Assembly (NCBI RefSeq): GCF_963924675.1
Contig: NC_089228.1
Location: forward strand, 89,930,894 to 89,994,893
From: Phocoena phocoena
Lineage: Eukaryota; Chordata; Mammalia; Artiodactyla; Phocoenidae
Length of the DNA: 64,000 bases
Direction: 5' to 3'
Shown: one piece after another, positions 1 to 13,195 of the stretch
How positions within the stretch are numbered: the stretch's first letter is position 1
Layout of the letters: each line of letters opens with the position of its first letter
Notes under the pieces: model-generated
What the model was told of the DNA's origin: nothing
Seen by the model: only the letters and a program-made list of their open reading frames with translations
Database searches by the model: none
Position numbers and translations under genes: made by a program

Positions 1-1655
1 CATGGAACACTTATTGTAATGGACTATATTCTGGGCCATAAGACAAGACTCAATAAATATAAAAGAATTCAAGTCATACTATGAGTATTTTCTAATTGCA
101 ATGGAATTAAATTAGAAATCATTAACAGAAAGTTCTCTAGAAAATCCTCAAATATTTGGAAATTAAGTAACATATCTCTAAATAATCTAATGGGTCAAAG
201 GAGAAATCACAAGAAAAAGTAGTAATCATTTTGAACTGAATAAAACAAATATACAACATATCAGAACTGGTGAGTGAGATGTCCCTAAAGCAGTAATTAA
301 GGAGAAATTTATAACACGAAATGCCCGTGTTAGAAAAAGAAGAAAGGCCTCAAACGAATGATCTCAGTTTCTTTCTTTAAAAACTAGAATGAGAAGAACA
401 CCTGAAAACCAAAGTAGAAGAAAGGAAATAATAAAGACCAAAGTAGAAATAAAGAAATAGAAAAAGAAAATATAGGGAAAAAGTTAATTAACCCCAAAAC
501 TAGATCTTTGAATGAATTTTTTTTAATTGAGAAAGTTCTAACCAGATTTATTGGGCAAAAAGAGTAATGACACAAATTATCAATAATAGGAATGAGAGTT
601 GATATCTATATAGAATCTACAAATATTAAAAGGATAAGGGAATCTTATAAACTATTTTATGTCAATACATTCGACAACTTAGATAAAATGAACAGATTCC
701 TTGAAAGACACAAACTACCAAAGCTCATTTAAGAAAAAAATAGGTAACTTGACTAGTCCTACATGTATTAAATGCATAGAATTTGCAGTTAAAAACCAAC
801 TTTCAAAGAAATTCCAGTCCCTATGACTTCACTGGTGAATTTACCAAACATTTAAGGAAGAAATATCACCAATTCCACAAAAGTATTACAGAAAGTTGAG
901 GAAAAGGGACTATTTTTCAACTCATTCTGTGAGGCCAGCATTACCTGGTATCAAAATCAGATAGACATACAAGGGGAAAGAAAAGGTCAATATCATTCAT
1001 AAACATAGATGCAAAAATTCTAGACAGTGTTTTAGAAAATTGAATCCAACATGTAAAAACCATCATGATAAAGTGGGGTTTATCCCAGGAATGTAAGGGC
1101 AAATTAATATTTAAAACTCAATATAATTCACTGTATTAACAAACCGAAAAAGAAAAACCGTAGTGTCTCCTCAGTAGACATAGAAAAAGCATTTTACCAA
1201 AACCAACACCCATTCCCAATAAAGACTCTTATCAAACTAGAAATAGAAAGTAACTTTCTCAACCTGACAAAGGCCATCTACAAAAAACTTATAGATAATA
1301 GTATACTTAATGGTAAAAGATGAATGCTTTCCCTCTACCATTAGGATCAGTGCAAGGATGCCTGCTTTACCACCTATATTCATCACCATAGAATAGAATA
1401 TTTTTCTATTTTATCTAAGGAAATAAGCAAGAAAAGAAATAAAATCATCCATACTCAGAAGGAAGAAGTAAAATTGTCTTATTCATGGATGATGTGATTG
1501 TCTAAATAGGAAATATGATGGGACCTAAAAAAATGTTACTAAGAACTAATAAGTGAGTTTAATAAGGTTGCAGGAGATAAGATCAATGTACAAAAATCAA
1601 CTGTATATCTATACTAGCAATGAACAATCTGAAATTGAAATTGAAAACAATCTGA
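1..1655 (+). mobile_element. Old L1 fragment, ORF2 region
   Basis: Decayed plus-strand L1 ORF2, from the endonuclease-RT linker into the reverse transcriptase. Recognisable stretches include the region around 1170-1310 (the segment that encodes the DIEKAFD-like motif and following residues) and 1550-1650 (encoding the palm end with KINVQKS-like residues). It is full of stops and indels and continues off the left edge of the window. This is an ancient L1M-type insertion with no coding capacity. Confidence 0.75.
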
Positions 1656-2299
1656 AGGGACAGGTGGCTAAGATAGCTGCCCTGAGCTCACCTCCTCCCA
1701 TGGGCACACCAAAATTACAACAATTTACAAAGCAACTATTGATGAGAACAACCTGAAGACTAGTAGAAAAGATCTTCTACAACTAAAAATATAAAGAAGG
1801 AACCAACCACAACAGGACAGGTAGGAGTGGTGGAGATGTGGTATAGTCAAGACCCACGAACCCAGGTAGGCAACCCACAAATAGGAGGATAAATATAATT
1901 GCAGAAGTTCTCCCAAAGGAGCGAGGGGTCTGAGGCCCATAATGGGCTACCCAGCCCAGGGGTCCTTCACTGGGAAGATGAGCTCCCAGAATGTTTGGCT
2001 TTGGAGGCTGTGGGGCTTACTTTCAGGGGAGCTAGAGGGCTATAGGAGATAGAGACACTACTCTCAAAGGGCTCACGCAAAACCTCACATGCTCTGAGAC
2101 CTAGAACAGAAGCAGTAATTTGAAAGAAACCTGGGTCAAACCCACTTGCTGACGTTGGAGAGCCTCCTGAAGATGCAGGAGGCAACTGGAGCTCACCCTG
2201 GGGACATAAATGTTGGCAGCAACCATTTTGGGGAGTTCATCCTACTATGAGAACACTGGGGCTGACAAATGCCCTTTTGGAAACCTTCCCTCTAGCTTA

Positions 2300-3060
2300 T
2301 TAGACCTGGCCCTGCCCACCAGCTGTTTGACATCAGATCTGGGAGGCCTCAGGCCAAGCAGCCAGCTGGAAGGGGGATACAGCCCCACCTGCCAGTAGGA
2401 CTCTCTGAGCCCCCAGCCACCCTGGGGTCCAGCCCTGCCCACCAGAAGGCCCAGGACCCAGCCCCACTAACCAGCAGGCCAACACCAGATCAGTACCCCA
2501 GATCCTGATGGTCAGAAACCCAGGACCTGGCTCCACCCACCAGTGGGCCAGCACCAGCCTTAGGATGCCTTGGTAACTGAGCCTGCCTATCACAGGCAAA
2601 CACCATCTCTAAAAACACCAAGACCCTGCAACAAGAGACTCTGGGAATCAGCTTTGCCCACCAGTTGGGCCTCACTGGCCCCAGAACCCCCTAGGCCCTG
2701 GCCCCAACAATCAATGGGCTGACACCAGTTCTGGGGCAACCGGCTCTGCAGCCAGCCACCCTGGGACATGGCTCTGCCAACAAATGGGTCAGCACTAGGC
2801 ACAGGTGCCCCAGGGCTCTGTAGCCAGCTACATCATGACCCAGCCCCGTGTACCAGTAGGCTGGCACCAGGACTAGGACTCCCCTGGTCATGCAGTTAAC
2901 CATGCCAAGACCTGGCCCAGCCCACCAATGTACAGCAACCTCCACACAAGGCAGGGCCAGGCAATCAACCGGACAGGGGACCAGCCACACCTACTGTCAT
3001 ATCCATAGTAGTCAGCCTGCCACAACAGAAGGACCCAGGCAACCCACATAGAGGGTACCC
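2300..3060 (+). repeat. Diverged ~70-bp tandem array in L1 5' UTR
   Basis: About ten imperfect units, each opening with a form of GGCCCTGCCCACCAG and continuing through GGCCAGCACCAG and AGCCAGCCACCCTGGG. Spacing between openings is roughly 65-75 bases. This GC-rich array stands out from the AT-rich surroundings. In old L1s such arrays sit in the promoter-bearing 5' UTR. Confidence 0.65.
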
Positions 3061-4003
3061 CCAGAGCACATAGCTGTGGTGACCAGAGGGGAGTGTGCTG
3101 CTGGCCACCATAAGATGTCTCCTAAATAAGGCCACTTCTCCAAGGTCAGGAAATGTAACAAACCTACCAAATATATAGAAATAAAAACAGCAAATGAGGC
3201 AAAATGAGGTGATAGAAGAATATGCTCCAAATGAAGGAACAAGATAAAACCCTAGGAAGAGAACTAAGTGAAGCTGAGATAAGAAATCTACTGGATGAAA
3301 TGCTCAAAGAAGAACTCAGGAGAAGAATGGATGAAGATGGTGAGAAGGTAAACAAAGAGTTATAAAATATAAAGAAGAACTAAACAGAGTTGAAGAATAC
3401 AACTGAAATTTTAAAATACACTAGAACAAATCAACAGTACCTTAGAAGATACAGAAGAATGGATCAGTGAACTGGAAGACAGAATAGTGGAAATCACTCA
3501 AGCTGAGGAGGAAAAACGAGAAAGAATTTTAAAAAAGAAGACGGTTTAAGAAACTTCTGGGACAACATCAAGCATACCAACATTTGCATCATAGGGGTCA
3601 CAGACTGAGAAGAGAGAACACGTTTGAAGACACAAGAGCTAAAAACTTCCCTAGCCTGGGAAAGGAACCAGATATCCAGGTCTAGAAAGCACAGAAAATC
3701 CCAAATAGTATCAACCCAAAGAGGATCACACCAAGGTATCTTGTAATTAAAATGGCAAAAATTAAAGAGAAAGAGCAAAATATTGAAAGTAGGTAGGAAA
3801 ACGCAACACATTACTTACAAAGGAACTCCCATAAGATAATCAGTTGACTTTTCAGCAAAAACTCTGCAGGCCAGAAAGGAATGGAATAATATATTTAAGA
3901 GATAAAAGGGAAAAACATACAACCAAGAATATTCTACCTGGCAAGGCTATCATTTAGATTTGAAAGACAGACCAAAAGTTTTGCAGACAAGCAATACCAC
4001 AAA

Positions 4004-4006
<3 letters not shown>

Positions 4007-4049
<43 letters not shown>
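4007..4049. repeat. (CA)n microsatellite
   Basis: About 21 uninterrupted CA units inside the old L1, between the ORF1 remnant and the ORF2 linker piece. A run this long is likely to vary in length between individuals. Confidence 0.95.
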
Positions 4050-4050
<1 letters not shown>

Positions 4051-4795
4051 CAATGAAATTGAGTTGGTTCTCTGAAAAGATTTTTTTAAAAATTTGATAA
4101 ATCTTAGGCAGACTCATCAAGAAAGAAAGAGACAGAGTCCAAATCAATAAAATCAGAAATGAAAAAAGAGAAGTTACAACTGACACCACAGAAATACAAA
4201 GTGAAATAAGTCAGTCAGATACTGTATGATTTCACTTATATGTGGAATCTAAAAAACAAAAGAAATGAACAAACATAACAAAACAGAAACAGAGTCATAG
4301 ATACAGAAAACAAAGAGTCCAGGTGGTTGCTGGGATGGCGGGCAGTGGTAGTGGGGGAATGAGTAAAATAGGTGAGGGAGATTAAGAGGTGCAAACTGCT
4401 AATTACAAAATAAATGAGTCATGGGGATGATACGCACAGTGTGGGGCATATGGTCTATAATAATATAATATCTTTGCATGGTCACAAAGGTGACCAAAAT
4501 GTACAAACTTCCAGCTGTAAGATAAATAAGTACTAGGGAAGTAATATACAGCATGATTAATATAATTAACACTACTGTATGTTACTTTTGAAAGTTGTTA
4601 TGAGTTCTCATCACAAGGAAAAATATTTTTTTCTTTTCTTTTGTTTCTACATGAGATGATGTACGTTCACTAAACTTACTGTGATAACCATCTCATGATG
4701 TACATAAGTCATATCATTATGGTGTATGCCTTAAACTTGGTCAGTGCTGTATGGCAATTATATCTCAATAGAACTGGAAGAACATAAATAAAATT

Positions 4796-6806
4796 TTTTT
4801 TAAAGTATTACATAATGATTGCAATGAAGAACCAACAAAAATTATCCAACATGAGGATAATCAGCTACCCTGTAGCAGAAAAATAAAACAAATGAATAAC
4901 AAGTATAGTATGCTCCAAATATTTTGAAATTATTTGTTTATCAGGACCATTTGTGTGTTACCTATAAGACAGATGTCTGGAATGACAGGCATGAAATGTC
5001 AGTCAGCTATTTCTGAGTGTTTGGATTTGAGGTCTTTTGTTGATTTCTTTATTATACTTCTTATATTTCAGGTTGCTTAGTTTTAAAAAAGAAGCATGAA
5101 TAATCTTTTAAAACTATGGTAATTTTTTTTAATTTAAAAATTTCTAAAAGAAATGAGAGTTAGTGAAAAAGAGTTAAAATAATTATAAACAATGATGATG
5201 TATTTAATTTATACATTGTATATTTGAATTCTAATTAGTAAAAATAGTTTATCTTTTTTATTTCTAGGAACTCATGATGAGATATTACGGAGGTTTATTT
5301 TCATTGTCTATGGTTTAAACTTATACCAGTTTCACCTAAAACCTTATGATTTTCTTTCTGTTACTATACATTGTATCTGTTGATTGTGAGTCCAGTTGAT
5401 TTTAAATACATCCCTGTGTCTGCAAAGAAATTTAGTTATCAATCATTTCAACGAGGAAGAGCCACTTTGGCATAGACAATCAGATAGGACAGTAATATAG
5501 TCCAATTGCAAGATGGACCATCGGGAAAGAGAGTTGTGCCACAGTTCTGACAACTTGTTGCTGGAAATTGTGCATAATGCAGACTGAGAGCACATCACTA
5601 CACCGAAAACTGTGAAGTTAAAAATCAGAAGTTAGATGAGCAGATCAAAGATCAATGATCCTACTCCTAACTGGGGCAGGATCAAAGCCCAAAATATTTA
5701 TCTAAATAGTGAAGATTAGCTAAATACGAGGCAGAAGACCCACAGCAATACACAATTATCATGTAGCAACTGCATGCTTCTCCCCTTAGTGGGGCTCTTC
5801 TCCTTGGCACTTTGTAAACATCTGGGATCTTGTTAAACATTTCAGGCCCACAGAAACTAAACATAAAAAAGGCTAGGAATACCTAGCTTAGAAGCTTTCA
5901 AATGTAGACTGGTATAGATATTTAGTATAACTGTTTCAAATTTAATGGGAAAGAACAAATGAGTAGAATAACAAATCACTCAATCACTTGGATTTGCTTC
6001 AAGAGTTTATAGTAATTAGACAAAGGCAGAATGAAAAGCCTGGGTGGGAGCTGTCATCATTACACTTTCGGCATCAGTAACATATCATCGTAGTGCTAAA
6101 ACCAGCTAGTTCACTCATTCCCGAGTATCTCTAGCTATCCGTATGTACATGTACATCTATATCTATATATAAATATTAACGTCAATTCAGCAGAATAAGA
6201 AAATTTGTCTCAGTGGTTGGTTAGTACCTTGTAGACAAATCAAATGATTGAGTATTTCACAGTTCAGCAGTTGAAGATACAGGAGAGAGTTAGAGAAACA
6301 GAAAGACATACACACAGTCAGAATTGTCTACTTCTCTCTCGCAAGCAGCCCAAGATGTCTTGATAAATCTAGCAGTTTCGTTCAGCTTTAGAAAAAATAG
6401 TTGGAGAAAGAAAAGTGTTGGGGTGAACAAATCCTACAAAGACTACCTAGAGTGGCCATGGAAAGTAAAGCCAGACTACAGAATCCCCGGCCATGAGGCT
6501 CCCAGAAGAAAGAATCATGGGCACAGAAGGGCTGTGGAAGTGCTCTGATTCCCTTCTAATCTGGCTTCTGGTCATGCTCAGGTCCTTGTCCGTGTAATAG
6601 TGAAGGTACTGTGATCCCACCTGCACTTAGTGAAGAATCCTAAAAATTTGCTTGAAAAGTTGAGATAAATTTGACAGCTTGCTTCTCAATCTTCAAAGAC
6701 AACATAACTAAAAATACAATAAACTACGAGTTAACGTCTAGAACCAAGATATTGATACAAGTACTGAGCCTGGGATTTGATGGAAAAAAGTAGGCTTTGT
6801 TGTTTT
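4796..6806. other. Unannotated AT-rich intergenic sequence
   Basis: No gene, RNA or repeat that I can identify. Open frames are short and lack coding character. Confidence 0.5.
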
Positions 6807-7012
6807 GTGTGTGTGTGTGTGCGGTACGCGGGCCTCTCACTGTCGTGGCCTCTCCCGCTGTGGAGCACAGGCTCCGGACGCGCAGGCTCGGCGGCCATGG
6901 CTCACGGGCCCAGCCGCTCTGCGGCATGTGGGATCTTCCCGGACCGGGGCACGAACCTGCGTCCCCTGCATCGGCAGGCGGACTCTCAACCACTGCGCCA
7001 CCAGGGAAGCCC
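6807..7012 (-). mobile_element. CHR-2-type SINE
   Basis: Complete tRNA-derived SINE in minus orientation. The A-tail complement is largely converted to (GT)n at 6808-6820, and the tRNA-like head ends as the complement of GGCTTCCCTGGTGGCGCAGT. Flanks share TAG(G/A)CTTTGTT at 6791 and 7013, an imperfect target duplication. CHR SINEs are confined to cetaceans, hippos and ruminants, and this short form is abundant in whales and dolphins. Confidence 0.9.
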
Positions 7013-7469
7013 TAGACTTTGTTTTACATTTTGAGAATTCTCTTTGTGAAAGATGGCTTGTCCTAAGACCACACCAGGGATCTGAGAAGGAACCTGGTGT
7101 GGGCAAAAATGACAGAGAGCACTAAGTCACTCGTGGTCCCTGATGTAGACTTACAACTCATGTCAGTAGGGAGATGGCATTTTCCAATATTGGCAATTTA
7201 GCCAGTGTTCTAATATGAGCTAATTTTCAGGTGAATGTATTCATTGTTTCAAGCTACTTTTGGATCACAGTGAATTAACATTCCGTTTTCATTTCCAAGA
7301 ATACAAGGTACAATGTTAGGCTGTCTGGGAACTGTCTTCTCATTTCCGAATGATGCCTAAGATTCCACCATTAGAGCACTTTCTCTCTTTTATAATGCTT
7401 TGGTCTCTATTGAAATTAGGATATCACTTTAAATATTATATTTCTAAAAAGTGAACCTGACGTTATGTT

Positions 7470-7900
7470 CTAGCACTTAAAATTCTTCATTTGCTCCTTA
7501 TTCTTTATGATGTCTAAAATCTTATACAAGTCATGTGAGGATCTTTCTGATTAGAGCCCATGCCTGAGTCCTTACCTTTTCTTACCAGACCTTCCCTTTG
7601 GTTTAATACCTTATTCTCCAGTCATTCTGTACTACAAGAATTTTCCTGAATGGATCAAGTTGTTCCAACCCTCTTGTTTTCTCACTTTCTAGTCACTCTG
7701 CCTGGAGTTCCCTCATTCCTCTTTGCCTAAAATCTCCTGCCTCAGTAGTTGTATTGTGCTCTCTTTTTGGTGATCATTTCCCTGACTCCTTCAGGGAGAT
7801 TTAGGAACTCCTTTCTCTACTTCTGTCCTTTGTATATCAGCTTCGTGATTTTTTAATATTGTATACCACATATGCTAGTCCACTTCTTATTTCTCCTAAG
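7470..7900 (+). repeat. L2-like LINE fossil
   Basis: Resembles an L2 3' end: the run with CTGCCTGGAGTTCCCTC followed by CTCCTGCCTCAG and a TCCTTCAGGGAGATTTAGG-like segment. It is highly diverged and its boundaries are approximate. Confidence 0.5.
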
Positions 7901-8199
7901 AAAAATATTAAATTCCATGAAAACAAAATCATGTTGTTACATTTAAGAATTAAAACAAGTAAAAATGAAATATAAACTATAATAAAATGGATCTTTAGAA
8001 ACATGTAACAAAAATAAGTTAATCATGAAAAGTATAAAATTGTTTCTATTAGTCAAGAATAAGGGATATTTGACTCCATATGTCTTCGTTTAAGGTGAAG
8101 ATGAGATGAGTAAGGTAACTTTAGACTTTTATGTTAAGCACATCCCAGCTCCCATGTATATATAATCAAAAAAAGAAAGATATTTAATTGATGTGAATA

Positions 8200-8640
8200 G
8201 TCTAGGTGGGGGTTTTAGTTGCAAGCAACAGAATTCACTGTGGTTACTCTAAGCAGACAAGGAATTTATTAAAGGGTTTTGAGTAACTCACAGAAGGCTC
8301 ATTAGGGCCAGAAAGCCAGACTTTGAGGCTATACAGCCATGAATAAATACCCAACCACACTAAGGTATCTCTTGTGAAAAAAATTACCACTGGTGCTGAG
8401 CAAACATGACTCTTAACACTGGGTACTGGTGCTTCAGAAGCAACAACATTCCTTGTCCCTGAGCTGGGCAGAGGTTGCTACTTCTACGCAGCCACTTCTT
8501 CATGATGGTTACTCCTGAACTGAAGTCTCTCATGGATGTTCTAATTGGCTGACCCAGGTCAATCTTTATACCCTAGCTACAAGGCATTCTGGGAATGTGA
8601 ATTCTACAGAACTTCCACCTATGCAGAAAATTAACAAAAT
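8200..8640. repeat. Probable old interspersed repeat, class undetermined
   Basis: The segment starting near TTGCAAGCAACAGAATTCAC and passing through AAGGAATTTATTAAAGG resembles a common mammalian repeat that I cannot name with confidence. No coding capacity. 7025-7470 and 7900-8200 on either side show nothing I can identify. Confidence 0.3.
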
Positions 8641-9720
8641 ATGAGAAGTGCACAAAAATGTTGGCAGCCAAAAATGACAAATGTTTGCAGCATTAATCAA
8701 ATGTTTCCAGGTGACTTTTTTTCAAGGAGCTATTCAAAGTGATCTCCAGCATCTATTCTTCCAGAAGGTATCAAATTATCTGGTAATATCTATGAAGTAG
8801 TAGGGAAAGTGTTGCTTATCTAATTTTCTCTGCCATTAGACTGGATTGGGAAAATACTCATGAAGATCTTTCATCTGATCCTTCAAGGCTTTCTTAACAA
8901 GGTTGAACACATTTCCAACAAATATGACAGATGAGTATACAACCAGGAGGTTCAGACCATGGAAATTGCCCAACTAACCTCCCTAGAGTGTATATCCCAC
9001 AGCTCCAGGTTAGAATTACTGTGTTTTACTTTGACTTACACTTGGAATACTGAAGGGAGCTTACTTTGTAAGGATAGGCAGAAGATGCTAATTTGAAAAG
9101 CCATGTTAAGTCATGTATGCCATCCCCAGATTGAAGGTTTCATCCAGAATCACTTGAAGTTTTTACTGTGACTCAGTAAAGTGAACGAGAAATTTTCTTG
9201 GCAATAAGCATCAATATGAGACAATATATTTTTACAGACACTGCTCATCTCCTCGCCTAGTTGAAAAAATAATTCAACACGTCAGTACGTTGCCCTAAAC
9301 TGATTCACAATTTTAAATGCTTTGTTAAGTGTTCTTTTTAAATCTTCATGAACGTCTCAGGTGACAAGGACTTACCTGTTCATTCAAAAGATTTTGCTTC
9401 TGGGACACATCTATAATGCCTGAAACAAATCCTCATTTTGAACCAACATAGCATGAGTCATGTTTCTCATCTATGTTATTTTTCCTGTTATTATTTTGTT
9501 CATTATGTTATTCCTATTATTCCTATTTTCCTATGTTATTATTTTGTTCATATGATTTTTCACTAAGTTATCAATATCACCCAGTTTCAATTTCTGTATA
9601 GTTATCATCTTATAAAACCATAGTATATTTGTCAAAACTAAATTCTTACATTTTTATTAACTAAACTCCCAACTTTATTTGGATTTCATGAGTTTTTCTA
9701 CTAAGCCCTTTTTCTGTTTC
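8641..9720. other. Unannotated intergenic sequence
   Basis: No gene or repeat recognised. It contains a 16-base direct repeat, TTATTATTTTGTTCAT, at 9488-9503 and 9536-9551, a minor local duplication in AT-rich DNA. Confidence 0.5.
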
Positions 9721-10440
9721 AGGATCCCATCAGAGATACCACATTGCATTTACTCTTCAAGTCTCCTTTGCTCTGTGACAATTTCTTTGTCCTTGTTTTC
9801 ATGATCTTGACTGGTCACGTTTAATAGAATGTGCATCAATTTGGGTTTGATGTTTTTCTCATGATAAGATTGGGGTTGTGAGTTTTGGAAAGAATACCAC
9901 AGAGTGAGATGCCCTTCTCATCACATTGTATCAGGGAATATATGATATCAACATGACATCACTGGTGAGGTTAAAATTGGTCAATTAAAGCCTCTCCATT
10001 GTAAAGTTACTATTTTCTGCTTTCCAAACTCTATTCTTTGGAAGTATTAAGTCCAGCCTACTGCCACCTAGAGGGGGTGCACTACACATATTATTTGGAA
10101 GTTTTTGTAAGGAAAATTTCTCTTCTCCCCCATTTATTTATTTATTTATTTATTTATTTACTAGCTCATCTATTTGTATCAGCATGAAATGATGTATATT
10201 TATTTTATACTTTGGATTGTAATCCAATACAATGCTAGTTATTCTATTGCTCAAATTCATCTTACTTTGGCCATCTCCCTTTGACATGCTTCCACTATTT
10301 TGGTTCTTTGTGCACTACCTTAATTTCTGGCATTAGACCATGCTCCAAGCTCATTTTGTATTTTCCTTGACCCAGCTCTAGAATCAGCTTGGAAACTGGT
10401 ATTTACAAACCAAGATATGGGTGCTGGGCATGTCAATATG
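9720..10440 (-). mobile_element. L1M/L1ME-type 3' UTR fossil
   Basis: Minus-strand old L1 3' UTR. Diagnostic stretches are the region around TCTCCATTGTAAAGTTACTA, the ATACTTTGGATTGTAATCCA segment, and CAAGATATGGGTGCTGGGCA at the end. It has no ORF and is interrupted by a (TTTA)n run. Confidence 0.65.
10132..10160. repeat. (TTTA)n microsatellite
   Basis: About seven perfect TTTA units within the L1 3' UTR fossil. Confidence 0.9.
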
Positions 10441-11094
10441 TTTTTAAAACACACAGAACAAAATTATACAGAACACAATGTTTTCTTAGACTTTTTAAAT
10501 TATCAAACACCAGGAGATTAGCCAAGTTCAAAGTAATTTTGAATTCATCAGTTTACATCCTCTTGGTTGTACTTGGGATAATTGTCACTACTTATGTTTT
10601 TTGTGATGAATAGTTTTATTTCACAGAGACCAGAGGTTAATGGGAAGGAAGGGGCAGAATATGAGAACTTTGGGCCTCAAGGGGAGGGGAAATAGAGTAA
10701 CCAAAGTCCAAGGAGAAAAGGTACAGTCCATGGGAAGAGTGGGGTTGCCACCTATAGCCTTCACGCGTATTTCATTTGTTAGATAGGGCTAGCACTCATC
10801 ACTGCTGTGAGGGTATTTGCAGACAATTCTAGGCTTGTCCAAGGAAAGTAATCAATTCAGGTTTGGGGTTTTAGTCTGTTTTAAATTATTGGTTATTCTT
10901 CATTAGGATCAGGTGCTTAAGACAAAGGATCACTTTAATATTAAAGAGCAAATTATCCTTATTTTAGCTCTAACATGAGGGTCTTTTTTGTCTCCAGCAA
11001 GTCTCTTAATCATCCAGCATTCCTGGTGTCACAGTAACATACTATATGTTATGGTATGTGTGCTGAAAGACCACATCACATAGTGTCCAGCAGG

Positions 11095-11295
11095 ACAAAG
11101 CAGCCTCTGCAACTTGCACAGTGTGTGACCTTGAGTAAGTTACAACTCTTTTTAAATGCTCAGACTCCCTACCTGTAAAAAAGATGAAAATAACAATAAG
11201 ACGCAGCTCCTAGAATTGTTGTGGGGATTAAACTGGAGAATGTTTGTAAGCATTTAGTACAATATCGGGCATGTAGTAAATACTCAATAAAACCC
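11095..11295 (+). repeat. MIR SINE
   Basis: Shows the MIR core and tail order: TGTGTGACCTTGAGTAAGTT, then CTACCTGTAAAA, then the GTAGTAAATACTCAATAAA end. It is an ancient mammalian tRNA-derived SINE. The preceding 10441-11094 shows nothing identified. Confidence 0.8.
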
Positions 11296-11299
11296 GACA

Positions 11300-12645
11300 G
11301 CTGTTATTATTAAGGGTTTTTGGTTTGTTTGTTTTTTCCCATTTTAGGAGTCTGTGTTATACAGTAGAGTGAGAGGCAGTGCTCACTACCTCCTGCGTGG
11401 ATGAGGTGGAGGCTCTGGGCCCTCCGGTGGACTCTCTCATGTTTTTTGCCTCTCCCTGCTAAGAGCGGCCAAGTGGAGAGTGTTGAGTTCTCCAATAAGT
11501 CAAATACAGAACCTGAATTTTATGCAGAAAATATCAGCTGACCCTTCATGATGTGTTACTTTACGTCCTTATAAATATCATGTGACTATGCTTAAAAATT
11601 CAGCCCACTCTTCCATAGGAGTGATTTCTAAGTGGGTGGGGGTTATCTAGGTGGTCATTTTGAGCTGCTGCAGTTCTAATGTTTATGTAGGTGAAGCTAT
11701 ATGGATTTTCTCTGTTATGAAATAACTTACTATGGTAATAAATAAAAAGAAGTATCTGTTGCTTTTTTTCCCATTACACCTGAAAGGTTAGGGACTACTT
11801 TTGACGGTATGTGTTCCCTGTGTGTATAGATGTGAGCGTGCCTGTGTGTGCGTATTGCAACATTTTCTAGTCCACTCTTAAGATCTTTCCGTATTTTGTC
11901 TTAAGAACATTGGCTAATGTTTCAGCTTTCAAGTGGCAAGGGTCAGGGGGCCTGAAATATCTGCAGTGTCCTCAGGTAGGTCTGCTCTGGCCAGCTCTTA
12001 CACATATTAAGAGTGCCTTGAATCCTGAGAGCAAACTAATTCAAAAAGCAGCTATCCCATCCACGTTCCATCTGATAGTGTTTTACTTTAAAATGTTTGT
12101 TTCAAAGAAACAACTGCTCTCTGGCCTAGACAATGTCAAATAAATTATACTCTTGAACTTGCCACTTATCAACAGCTCACTTCGGTACTGTACAAGTTCA
12201 GCCATATAATTTTGAGGAGAACAAGCACTTTGAATTCATTCTTCACTTCTAGGAGGGCACTAGTGGGTGTCCTTTCTGAAAACAAGGGAGAAATACCATT
12301 CTACTCACTATCTTCCAGGTTTCCTCTTTAATCTAGACTTATGCCAGATTCTAAGAGGAAATCACTAGTTGCCTTCTAGGTTACTGATTGAAAGAAATGT
12401 TTCCAAAGTCTACAACCGAACTGGCTTAAACAGGCAAAACTAATATATGGTATTAGAGGTCAAGATAGTGGTTAGCCTTTGGGGGCCATTGACTGAAATC
12501 AGATACCGGGGGCTTCTGTGCTGAAATGGTTTGCTTCTGGATCTGGGGTGCTTGGTGTGTTTATTTTATGAAAATTCATCAAGCTCTGCATTAATGATTT
12601 GTGTTCTTTACTGTAGGTACGTCATGCTTTATTAAAAAGCTTACT
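11300..12645. other. Unannotated intergenic sequence
   Basis: No coding, RNA or repeat feature that I can support. Confidence 0.5.
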
Positions 12646-13195
12646 TTCTGTGGTACATCCAGACAATGGAATATTATTCAGCACTAAAAAGAAATGAGCT
12701 ACCAAGCCAGGAAAAGACATGGAGGAAACTTAAATGCATCTTACAAAGTGAAAGAAGCCAAGTGAAAAAGGCTATATATTTTATGATTCTAACCATATGA
12801 CATTCCAGAAGAGGCAAAAACAAAACAAAACGACACTGTGGAGACCGTAAAAATAGCTGCCGTTACCAGGAGTTAGGGGGCAGGGAGGGATGAATAGGTG
12901 GACTCAGAGGGCTTTTAAAGCAGTGAAACTATTCTGTATGTGGATACGTGTCATTATGCATTGGTCAAAACCTGTAGACTGTGCAACACCGAGAGTGAAC
13001 CGTCATGTAAACTAGGGACTTTGGGTGATAATGCTTTATCGATGTAGGTTCATCTATTAATATAAGTGCCACTCTGGTGGGAGATGTTGATAATGGAGAG
13101 GCTCTACATGTGAGAGGCAGGTGGTACATGGAAAATTTCTGTACTTTCTACTCAAGTCTGCTATGAACCTAAAACTGCTCTAAATATAAAATCTT
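12646..13195 (+). mobile_element. L1M 3' end fossil
   Basis: Plus strand. Opens with the ORF2 C-terminal signature near GGAATATTATTCAGCACTAA (encoding a YYSAL-like motif), then 3' UTR through CACTCTGGTGGGAGATGTTG, and ends CTGCTCTAAATATAAAATC before a T-rich stretch. It is 5'-truncated and non-coding. Confidence 0.8.

Larger units (their letters stand above)
1656..4795 (+). mobile_element. Old L1 with 5' UTR, ORF1 and 3' end but little ORF2
   Basis: Plus strand. 1656-3170 is an L1-type 5' UTR with a GC-rich tandem array. About 3180-3960 is a degraded ORF1, with the coiled-coil and RNA-binding parts broken by stops and ending near TTCTACCTGGCAAGG. A (CA)n run follows. About 4050-4200 is a short piece of the ORF2 endonuclease-RT linker, which passes straight into L1 3' UTR sequence (4201-4795, opening GTGAAATAAGTCAGTCAG) and ends in an A-rich tail. 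Nearly all of the RT is missing. It is either an internally deleted L1M or a HAL1-like half-L1. Confidence 0.7.

Noticed and set aside
2245..2990. Overlapping open frames through the GC-rich repeat array
   Set aside because: They come from the tandem array in the L1 5' UTR and are not a coding gene.
6777..7125. Several overlapping plus-strand open frames of 70-106 codons
   Set aside because: They translate the CHR SINE and its flanks. Similar peptides recur at every CHR copy in the window.
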